64,000 bases of DNA from Saccoglossus kowalevskii (taxonomy: Eukaryota > Hemichordata > Enteropneusta > Harrimaniidae): assembly GCF_000003605.2 (NCBI RefSeq), contig NW_003116447.1:744915-808914 (forward strand), read 5' to 3'. A program made the position numbers and the translations under genes. The notes beneath the pieces were generated by a model. It was not told where the DNA came from, made no database searches, and was given only the letters and a program-made list of their open reading frames with translations. This document shows, piece by piece, positions 26,003 to 38,100 of the stretch (positions are counted from its first letter, which is position 1; each line of letters begins with the position of its first letter).

Positions 26003-29000
26003 TCAATCCAGATAGAATCTTGTCCTCGGTGTTTTCTCGTACCTTGCACTTGGCGACATATCATAATAACCGCTTTCTCGCAATACACTTTCAATTATTG
26101 ACAACATGTGTTCGTAAGTGATACCGACATCAAGGTCACTAGCGTCCATACCTATAATGATAATGTCAGTTGTCACGGTTACTGAGCACAGAGCCTATTT
26201 TCTATTAACGGTACAATGACAGAATAATCTGAAACATTTTACTTTTGCTATCAATTTCAAGCAATTTTTAATTTGTTTTTACAGGTACATTCAAAATAAT
26301 TACGATATGATTGCCTTCTCACAGAATATTAATACTGCATATTAATCAATACTGTACCTGTTTCTTCATCATCAAACTTGCCATGTTTCAGTAAATATGT
26401 AGTTTCTCCAACACCAAAGTTTAAATCTATTACTTCTCGTGAACCAATCATCAACTAAAATTGAATAACAAAACTAAGAGTAAAAAAAACTATAATCATT
26501 GAAGAAAATTATTATCAAGGCACAAATGAACAAATTATCTCTGGATATTGAGATAACTGTTGGTGAAAATCCCAATTTAAGAATAGTTGCCTTAAAAGCC
26601 CTCTGAAATAGAAGTTTTAATTGTATGTATTTTAACCAATTTTCAATTCAAAATGGCTGCCAGAGTTTGGGTACACTTTTTTTTATTTTCTTTTTCACAT
26701 ATTTATTAACTGGTACCTTTTGCTTCATAAAATTTCTTTTATTAATTATTTTTTTTTACCAGTAAGTCACGTCCATTCTAATCTCAAAATGAACATGTAA
26801 TAGAAACTAAATAATGAGGTATGTCCGGACACCTCAAAAGCATATCTGAGGGTGAGGTAGTTGTACAAGCACATAGAAGCCACAACACTGATGTGTGTAT
26901 GATCTGAAGGCACGCAGATATCATGGAAGTCAAGTTTGCATGGGAGAGACCTATAAATAAATGAAACAAAACATAGAGGCTGATCCATTCCAAATAAAAC
27001 AAGTAAGTATGCTAAATACACATCCAGGGTCCATAGCACTTGGAAAATCCTTTGAAAGTCTTTGGATTTTTTTGAGGTCTTTAAATTACAGTAAAAATAA
27101 AAAAATCTTTGAAAAGTCTTTAAATTTCTTCATAGTTCATTTTAGAAAGGCCCATTTTCTCCATATCCTTAGAACTTTGATGAGCTTTGGTGATGATGTT
27201 GGCCTGAATTAAGGGTCAAAATGTCTTTGAAAAATGCAAGAAAGCTTGGGAAAAGGTCCGGAAAAGTCTTGGAAATCATTTGGCTCGTGCTTGGTGCTAT
27301 GGAACCTGACATCACACTACACTGTAAATATCTATACACCAAAACTTACTTTTTTCAGCTCACTCTTCAAATTAGATGAACTGCTTTGCTGAGCAAATAA
27401 AGCTCTTTTAAATCGTTCAATGACTCGTCTCTTTGGATTCTGGGCCAACGTCGGAGGCAGTTGTGTAACAAATATAATTTTATGTAGTTGATTCAACATT
27501 TGCATGATTGGATCGTTGATTTGTCTTACTTTTCTTGGTGATATCGTTAACGTAGCGGTTGCAGAAGCTGAAATGAAAGTAAAATCGATTATTATCGAAA
27601 GAACACTTCAATGTGAACTTTAGCTTCTTATGCTGTTACAACCTCATATCAACTACCCTGGTATTTGGTTTAAATTCACCCACAAGCCATGCAAGAATAG
27701 TCTTATACATATTTGAAAACAGACCGGTGACATGTTATTTTTCTTTTTTTGAGGTAAATTGAAATATTCCTGAATAAAGTACTGATATCTAGTACCGGTA
27801 AAAGCACAACTCCTATAGTAGCGCACATAACCCCAAAAAATGCAATTATTATTCGAGATCATTAAAAAAATCAGACTTGTTTTTGATCGCTCACAAATCT
27901 CTGTTATTTATGTATTCTAAGTACTTGCAATACTAATACCCTTCGGTAGTCTAGATACAGAAATTTGTTTCACCCAAAGGCACTGTTAAATCTATTTTTG
28001 CCATCGAACTGTCTGTTGCAGATGACTGGTTACCGAATCAACATAATTACAGTTGCTAATCATCGAGTTGCTGAAATGGCAATATTTCGAGGCATTTTAA
28101 TTTTTAATCTAGCATAATTGTTCAATAGACTACCAGTTGCCATCATGAGTGCATCAACTCAAACAAGTTGTTTGGTTCTCTCAGATTAGTTCATTTCGAG
28201 ACAATGTAAACACCTACTTTTTGATGAGACTTTTGGTCAAAACTAATTTGTTATCATCGGTGGTTTGATTTCTTACAATATTAAAACTCATGTAGGTAGT
28301 TCTGAATGCATAGCTTAGTTCCTTTTTTGAAATCTATGGCTTCTCTAATGATTAGTCAATGGGAAAATTTTTTACAGAATAAAAATGGTTATTTTGATCA
28401 GTAGTATGAGTAACCCTGCGAAACTTTAATAATATTGAAAATTATTTGGAATAGGACAATACTACCAGAAAGTGCCAGGATGTGTGACCTTTAGGGGGTC
28501 ATGCATGAGGTCTATTTGTCAGTAAATATTCGACCATGTTAGTATCATTAAGCATACCTTGAGATATTCTCATAATAATCACACTAATGTACAGTAATAT
28601 GGCGGGTATCAATGCACTACAATATATGATGCTTTTTAGGAAATAAAGGACAATGCAATTCATAGGCTAGGATGGGAGCATGTCATTTTTTTTTTACTGT
28701 TGTGCATGGTATTATATCATGCAGCATCAGAAATAGACGCCTACCTGATCCAGCTCCTGCATACAAAATAAAACATCAATGTGAAACAGATTTTTTAATC
28801 AGTGAACAATGCATGTTTAGATAAATTAAATTTACAAGAAATTGGGTAAGCTGAAAGCTAAATTCAAGACCTGCAAACTTGTTTAGAGATATGTATTCAC
28901 ACCACAGGGTTTCATCTACTAAAGTATATACTGTGAAATACTTTATTTTAGCTGGAATTAATTTTCGCTGAAAAGACTTTTTGGATGTTTTGTATGGAAT

Positions 29001-32000
29001 TCATTTTCACTAAAGTTGAATGTAAAATATAGGAAAAATGGTATATTCGCTGGATTTTATTTTCACTGAATCATTTCTCCAGCGAAAATAGATTATCTTA
29101 CAGTATATGAACAACCTTGATGCACCCAATGCAACCAAGTGCAGGTACATGTAATCTACTTACGTGGTCTGTTTCTGAGTTGTGAACTCTGTCCACCACG
29201 TCTTAATGCCATTTCAACTAATGAACTACTCTGTGATCGAAGTAACCCAGTTCTCTCTGATGATACAGGTGGTGTTGCTGATGAGACTTCATTTGGTGAT
29301 GGGGAGCCTGAACTGCAGGCTGATTTACTATGGTTAACTGCAAATTACAAAATAACCATTATAAGAGGGTTGGTGATGATAAGCAAGTAGAACCAGACAT
29401 TTCTGAAAATTGCTATCATAATCTTTCTAATAGAACTGTAAAATCTGTATTAGAAGCCGCGGTTTCTATTAAAATAGTACAATACAACAGATGGGATGCG
29501 GTTTCTATTACAGCATCTACACATACGAGAAATGGTGAATTTTCGGGTCTAAATTGTTCAAAAAGAATGTGTGCGACTTCTATTAGGGATGCGGCTTCTA
29601 ATAAAGATTTAACAGTAGTACATTTTTACAATTGTTGTGACTGAAGGTGGTTGCAAGGGACAATGTTTGTTACTATTTGCCGATCAGTACGTCCATCAAA
29701 AACATGTCATATACAGATTAGAACTAGTTCTTGATCTACGGTTCACTTTGCCCAGATATTGTTTCATTAACTGTATGTATATATCCAATAACAGCAGTCA
29801 GACTTCAATGCCTTTATGCAAAAAGAAGTGATTTTTGCCAACTAGTCACAATATATAAATAAGTGCATCCTCGTACAAGATCTAACCATCAATCATAGAA
29901 TAAAAACATAGCTGTATACGAATCTAACCTGTGGGTATATCCAATGTCAGTGAACCTTTGCCACTAGGTGGCCTTGGTGTGATTCGATGACTATCAAAAC
30001 TAATACCTGAAATTGAAAGTTAATTGACAATATAAATACTTAATCAAACTTGGATGAAACTATCAAAACCACTATGAAATAAATCCTTTTTCAAATAGTG
30101 TGACCAACGGCCGTTGGTTTCTATGGAGACGATTGTAGAGAAAGAGTCACAAGAGGGTGAAGATCAATAGATGCCTGCAGAAGTCTCACCTAAAGACGTA
30201 CTATTGCCACTATTCTCCAGACTGCTTGTACCACCATCAGTTTTGTAACCAGTATCATCTTCTTCGGCCCCACTAAATACATCTAAAAATATAAATCAGA
30301 TATTTATTCCATAACTGGAAGTAAAAACGTATCCAAGCACATTCCAATGACATACAACAGTGTGAATGATATAAATCAGCAAGTAGAATTTATCATGAAC
30401 ATTTTTTCCAATCATGTTCTTTGGCGTACATTATCTCAAACTAAATCTGGTCAATTAGCTCCACAAATCATATTTGTTTAAACAGCAACCAATCATAACT
30501 TGTGTAACAGACCACGCTTAAGTAACGTACACTCTAATTGGTTGAAACATCTGATCAGAAAAAGGGTACTCAAACTCAATTTGCCTATAATCATTTGATA
30601 AGATGTACACCTATGGCAGTACATTGAAAGAACTCAGGGTCTTCCTACATCACATTGGAATTTAAATACCCATCACATGGCACAGTACATTACCTTTTTC
30701 AGGTTCCAGTGTTATGGGAACAGCATGACAATTCTCTATCAATCTATGTTTATTTATTGTCTTCAGTTCAGCATTGGATTCATGCTCACAACCATCAAAC
30801 ACATTGTCACTGTAAATACAAAAGGCAGAATACATGTATATGTATTAAGCATCAAAAACCATGGATCAAAACTATACTGTAAATTCTGTATTAGAAACCG
30901 CAGCTTCTATTAAAATGGTACAATACAACAGAGGGGATGTGGCTTCTATTAGAGCATCTACACATATAAGAAATGATGAATTTTTGGTTCTCAATTGTTC
31001 AAAAAGAATGGGTGCGACTTCTATTAGGGATGCGGCTTCTAATACAGATTTTACGGTACTGTCAATGTCCAGAGCTACCCATCTGACCTGTAACTATTGA
31101 GGGTTTTTCTCTAATTTTCGTTTTTTAATAAAACATTTCCTGTGTTATCATTGCTAATTTGTAATATAAGGTTATTACAAAGATACCTCAAAGTATGCAC
31201 GAAGACAGTACAGCGGCAGTATCGACCGACGCGCGGAGGTCGATGCGACAGCGTACTGTCTCCGTGCATACTTTGAGGTATCTTCGTAATAATCTTATTA
31301 TTATTATACATCTTTTCCCTTCAAGGATACATCATGAAAATTCTGAAATCCAAAAAGTTTAGAACAGAATCAGCGAACTTCTTTGTATGGAGTCCGGTCA
31401 AATCCTGGTGGTAGCCATGTTTGTTTTTATTTTTAGAGGACGCTTACGTGCGTAATCATTCCATATTTGGAATTCGTATTTCCAAATATGGTAGTATGAA
31501 AATACCCTGTAAAATACCGCAAAATTATGACAAGCTGTAACTTATGGCGTTACATTGACAGGTGTATAATAATGACCATTACTAAAATGTGGACATATAC
31601 ACTATATAACGACATTGTACATAAAATCTCTTGCAGGTGAAAAAAGATGGCAGCGGGGTTGCGTCTAGTCCATACAAGATCACATCACGAAAAAAAAATG
31701 TGCATTTGCAAGCCAAGATGCATCATGCTTGTCTGAGAAAAGTTTCATTGTCTGAATAGAATAAAACCATAAACCAGCAATATTGCAGGTTCTATGTGGA
31801 AACAGAGAAAAAAATAGCAGGAAGGTTTATATAATAATTCAATTGAATCACAAGGCAAACAAAATGATGTATGATATATAAAGTTTGATTGAAAATGTTA
31901 GAGGAAAGGCTATGTCATGGATATATGGAAGTAAAGCTGAGAATATTTCCTAGATTTGTGTGAATATAATGTACCTCATATCGGAGTCACTTCTGATACT

Positions 32001-32106
32001 TGCAGCACCACCACTACTACTGGCTAACAGTTTGTCATAGCGTTCTTGAGATGCTAAAAACAATCGATGATAATTCTGCATATTGTGAGTGGCTTCATTG
32101 AAATGC
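26003..32106 (-). CDS. NEK10: NEK10 C-terminal exons (26-34)
   Basis: These nine exons follow a basic stretch that ends the preceding exon (KKLDRERKRTQR) and continue it as a coiled coil (HNMQNYHRL, QERYDKLLA). A Ser-rich low-conservation linker follows (LLASSSGGAAS, RSQSSSL). A conserved block comes after a 12-bp microexon: PRKVRQINDP, LHKIIFVTQLPP and RRVIERFKRALFAQQ (about 1007-1078). The tail has ITYEHMLSIIESVLRESGYY and ends TRFYLD at 1159. The linker exons match human NEK10 only loosely; they rest on phase and splice sites, the flanking blocks on strong similarity. Confidence 0.9.
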
Positions 32107-35100
32107 CTACAACAGAAAAAAATAGTAGATACAGTCAGACATTTTGTAATGGGTAATGAACGTCATTCCTCCTCTATATGAATATTAAGACATGTGGTTC
32201 TATCAATGTTGTACACATATTGACCGAGATACTAATATAAAAATAGATGATCCTGTTGTTCTATTTATGTTTGGTATTTTCACTGATACTATAGTAACAA
32301 ATTTTTAATAGCAATTCACCATCATTGATTTGAATCTCATTCCAACTCTGCCAAAATACAAATCAGACAATGCATTCCAGCAAATGAGATTGAATAGACT
32401 GACAAACAAATGGAGGGTTGAAAGTAACCAAAAGTCTGAAAGACGGCTAAAAGCAATAGCAGTATTGCTGTACTTACCTCTGTGTCCTTTTCCTTTCCCT
32501 GTCTAGCTTCTTTTCCATACTGATCTGATTTAATCTTAGTTTGTCCATGTATATAAGTAAAATATCAGATATGGCACCAGCTACTTGTACAATGTCTGGA
32601 CGATCATCAGGATCTGGTGTTAAACACCTATAAATAAACACCATATCATAAAACCAAGTACGGAATACACATGTAGACTGTTTGAACGCTCTTCATGTAC
32701 ACCAACTGCTAAAGAGTGTTACATGTGACCATTTTTTTTGACAGACTGAAGCATTGATACTGCATTGTATATTGTTTTTGAATCCTGATGCCTTGCACAT
32801 AAATTTCTATGAAACCCAAGCCCAGAGCTCAACCATACTGAGTTGACTCAAGAATGGCCTGGTGAATTGCTATGACTGATTGGCCATCTCCATGACTTAC
32901 CCTGGTAAGTACAGTACCAGGAGTACTCGCGTGTGCTGGTAAGGCGTGTCCCACAACACTCAAGATTTTTCAAAGTCTGACGATTATGTTGTCTAATGAA
33001 AACCATAAACTTAGAAATGATGGCAAATAAGACCATTTTAATAATTTGTGTACAACATGCATCTCCGATGTTAATTTGTCCTCAGCTGTAATGATATTGT
33101 TTTCTATGTGATGATTGTTTATATAATCTATTATTTCCAAGTAATGACTGGGAAACACGACTACCCCCGGTACAATGTTTTTCAAATTCTGTAAATACAG
33201 ATAAAGTTACTGCATAGGTTTTTTTTAAATTTAAATTTTTAACGTTACGGACATTGAATGTCACTGTTGTCTTTCCCGACTTTTTTTTGTATGTGCAAAT
33301 TCCAAGTGCTAGTGCTGACACATAGTACATTTTTGCCACAGAAGTCACATTCATGTTTGGGCTACATGACAGGGCTGTGTGGCGATCTCTATCAAATGGC
33401 AATTTAATGGGCTATCCTGACGTCAACCAGGCTCAGTCGAACACAAGCACCTCGGACCTTAACCAAGGTTCCCCCAAAGTCACATTTGTTAGTGAATGAA
33501 GCTTGGTCAGTGGAATAGGCCTTCCCATTGAGTCTGTGGCACACTCACCCAGGGTAGGGGTCGACCCTTTGGTGTTCAGCTTAGAGTAAGATTTGAACTT
33601 GGGTCTACCGATCATGAGTCTGATGCGACAACCACTATGCCACCAGTGACCGGTTACTGCATAGGTTAAATGATTGATTAACTGAGGATCCTGTTATGAA
33701 AATTGTGAATACACACGTGTCCAAAACTCTGCAGTAAACATGAACTCAGGAAATAAAGAGATGCGATTTAAAAATGAATGCAAGAAAATGAATGAAAGTG
33801 CACCAGCAGATATTTCTTTAACCATTATTGTTTATCCAAAGATCAAGTACTAAAAGCAGAGGATGTAGATGGTTATCATTTACTGACAATCAAGTGATTA
33901 TTCATAACTTGAAACAACACTAACGAAGAAAACTAAATTACACATTACCTTTTTATTGTTTCAGGAATCCTATTTGAATACTTCTCAATGGGTAAGGGAT
34001 CGTACTTTGCTTCCACAATCTAAAATCAGAAAATCAAGAATTGACAACATAAATTGAAAAGTATAAAAAAAATAGCACATCAATGCAAAGATGCACAAAT
34101 TCAATTTGTATACATATTAGTGAAGCGCAACAACAAAACGATAAAACCATAAAAATGAACTCTTCTTCCTTAGTACCGGTATGTTATACATACAAAAACA
34201 CATTAATTAATATGGTGGAATACATAAATACATAGAAAATAGATAATTTATTGGCATAGAGGACTAACCTTAGTGGCTAATGAAAGCATATTAGAACTAT
34301 AGAATGGAGGTGCCAAGGCAGACATTTGATATAATATGCATCCTATTGACCATACATCTGCTTTCTCACCATATGGTATACTCTGCACAATTTCTGGACT
34401 AAAAATCAAATAACATTTTGTATTATTATACATTTGTCACCGCAACGCCACAAGTTACAGTGTGCCGTAATTTTGTGGTATTTTACGGGGTATTTTCATC
34501 CTACCCTATTATAAAATGTGAATTCCATATATGGAATGATTACGTGGGTAAGCGCCCTCTAAGTAATAATAAAAAAAAAAACATGGCTTCCACCAGAGTT
34601 TGACCGGACTCAACACAAAGAACTTTGTTGATTTTGCATTCCCATGGTGTATCCATGGAAGGAAAAGATGTATAATAATAAGATTATTACAAGGATACCC
34701 CAAAGTATGCACTCAGACAGTACATCTCGCATCGACCTCCGCTGCGCTTTGGTCGATACTCCAGCTGTACTGTCTTCGTGCGTACTTTGAGGTATTCTCG
34801 TAATAACCTCATATTATCATCAATAACAACCTCCACTCCCTGTTTTTGTAATCTTCTTACAATTCAAGTTATAATTGGTCTAGGTATAACAGTAAAGACA
34901 ACTGTTTAAATGTCTTGTTCAAATTATTGTATGATTTAAAGTAAAAATAATATTAATCTGCTTTGGATTTCATTGATAACCACAATACTGTAATGCTAAG
35001 TAACATACAGTAAAATGTGGTATTAGTGGGAAATTTTAATACTCTGTGAATCTGTTGAAAAACACTCATCTACCATTCTCTAATAAGTACTATGTTTATG

Positions 35101-38100
35101 AACCCAACAGTTTACGTTTTGATATTTAATTTCAACCAATTGTATTTTCTAATATTACATGAATTTATTTCATGATGATAACATTGTGTGCTTACCATGA
35201 ATACAGTATGGTACCCACCACTGATGTCATTTTACTACAGTCTTGTTGCTTTACACGGGCAAGACCAAAGTCAGCTAAAAAAAAAAAAAACAGAAGATGA
35301 TAGGTATTTGTTATACTGTAGTATAAAATCCAAACATGACAAAATTATAATTTTTTTTAACACATTGCTAAATTTCTTGTGTATTTTTCTGCTATGATGT
35401 ATAGTATGAGTACCAGAATAAAATGGCCATTGTCAAAATAGCCAACGGTCATTTATTTGAATTGTATCCTAAAACAAACAATTAGTTGTCATGCTCAGAG
35501 AAGGATGTTTTGTACAACCAGCAATACCAAATAAAATAGCTAAACTTATAGTTACTGTTAACATAGAAAGTGGAACACAGAACTAACAATGCAAATCCTG
35601 CCTTGCTAGTTTGTGATAGCTCTACACACTCGTTAGGTTTTGCACGCATCTGTATGCGCAATGACTTGTTGCATGATAAAAACTGTTCATTCACACTCAA
35701 AGATAAAAATAACGGCCCTGTTTTCTGTCGCTGTTATTAAATATACATGTATCATATTTGTTCCTTCACTAGTAAATGCGCTGAAATAAATTACAATGGT
35801 GTTTATATGGTCGAAATATTTAAAATATTTAATTTAAAGTCAGTTTAAATGAATTAATGTTTCAGTATATACCAAATGGGATTTTTGAATTTATATGCAC
35901 TTTTATCTGAGATGTGCTTTTAGTATATAAGAACAAATAAAGTATGTTAATAAATCAACCTACACAGCAAATCACAAGTTAGTCATGATTGTCAAAAACA
36001 ATCATATCAGCCTATAGACATGATTTACCATATATAGGCATGGAGTACCAAGTGATTAATATCCGATACTTACTGATTGTTACTTTGTCATTCTCTCCGA
36101 GCATAATATTATTAGGACTTAAATCTCTGTGTACAATTCTCTTTTCTTTATGTAAATACCTGAGAGCTAAGACAATCTGCAAAAAAACAAGTATATTGAG
36201 TTGATGTGGGGAAGCACCACACATGGTGTTATTCTTAAAGTAATATGACAGGTAATGATGATAATGATGTCATAAAAAGCAACCACAGTATCCGTGGATT
36301 TGAGATTACCGAAGATAACATTCCAACATGCTGTGCATTCTCTAAATGTACTCAGTTGTAGTGGTTTTGTGTGCAAGAAAAACAAAAAAAACCTATTATT
36401 GAGTCACCTGAATAAATATATTCCAAATTCTATCTTCTGTAAAGTTTTCATTTTTTTCTTTTAACGAATTAAAATGTTCAGTTAATGGTGCCCCCTCAAT
36501 GAACTCCATCACAATAAATAATTTATCACCTGAAATAAGAACACAATGAAACGTGTTATAGGTTAAACAAGGACATTACATGGTGAGCATAAGCTAGGAG
36601 GTGATTTGGTTTGACTAGAACATACATGTAGCTAGAGGGTCTTCTGGATAAATGGACAAGCAGATATGTTAGAGGGTTTGGTTTGACAAGAACATAGTTA
36701 GGTGGTATTCCCGTACATATACATAGGGGGGGGGGGGGGTTCACAAGAACACACCAAAAGGGTGATTTAGTTTTATTAGAACACACCTAGGAGGTAGTTT
36801 GGTTTGACAAGAACATGCCTAGGGAGTGATTTTGTTTAATAGGAAAATACCTAGGGGGTGATTTTGATCACGAGGACATAGCCTAATTCAGAATTAGTCG
36901 TAAAGTAAGGGAGTTTTTAGCAATAAAAATACGACAATAAAATTCATCAGATAACTTGTTTACTCACATTCATTAAAAGTTTTGTAATATCTAACTACAT
37001 TTGGATGTTTCAAGCCTTCTTTAATAATAGGAAGTTCACTGACAATTCGTCCCACACTGACGTCTCTTTCCTTGGCTGTTTTACCAATGGCAGGATTCAA
37101 CAAAGATATTTCTTTCATCGCTAAGAATTGTCCACTCATTTTTTTTTTAACCTAAAATGAAAGGAAATGTTTTACAATTTTTAAGTAAAGGGGTAGTTCA
37201 CAAAGGAGTATATTATGGGATGGGAACTGTGCATATATACGGTATATTCAATACATACAAAGGCTTAGAGACAACATCAAAAGTTCAATGTAGGATAAAA
37301 AACTTAATTCCTTCGCTGAAAGGACGATTCCGTGAAAATAAAATCCAGCGAATATACTTTTTTTTCCTATATTTCACATTAAACTCATCAAAAATCAGTG
37401 AAAATAAATTCTATACAAAATGCCCAAAAAGCCTTTTCAGCGAAAATAAAGTATTCCACAGTAATTGATAAATATTGATCATGGGGTCAGACACATTCAC
37501 CATTAAATACAAATTGATAATCGGACAGTAGTATGGCATAGCAGTTGGTTGTCGGATGGGTGTAAAAATACTTTTCAAATGCGCCAATAACAAAGAAAAA
37601 CAAGCTTTATTTGTACCTTTCTTTTAAGAAGTACATTTAATTTACAAAGGTAGGTAGTACAATGAAATCGTCATTACACATTGCACATATTTACACTCGG
37701 ACCAAAGCATTTTCTCGTCTTGGATGTTTTTTTTTTCATTTTCTGTTATTTTTGTCCATGATTTGATAGAAACAAGCAGCCTCTCGGCTGAGATAGCTCC
37801 GCTGCTAGCAATGCACATTTCAATTAAAAAACAGAAGATATCATTAGAAAATGAACAATATGTATAGTATCAAAGCAATGGGACTTGCTGTTTTCAACAA
37901 GAATTCAAAAATATCATTTTTCACCATAAATGATTGTGGTTTTTAACAAGTCGAAAATATCACTTTTTACCAAAAATGACAAAAATATTCACCAAAATTA
38001 GAGAATTGAAATTATCATCATGAAATGAACAAATCTGAGAGAGATCCACATGTAGTACCTATAAACATACAATGTAATATCAAAGCAATTGGACTTGCGG

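Noticed and set aside
36012-36224. Separate small kinase gene at the HRD motif
   Set aside because: It is one exon (36074-36176) of NEK10, joined in phase to its neighbours.
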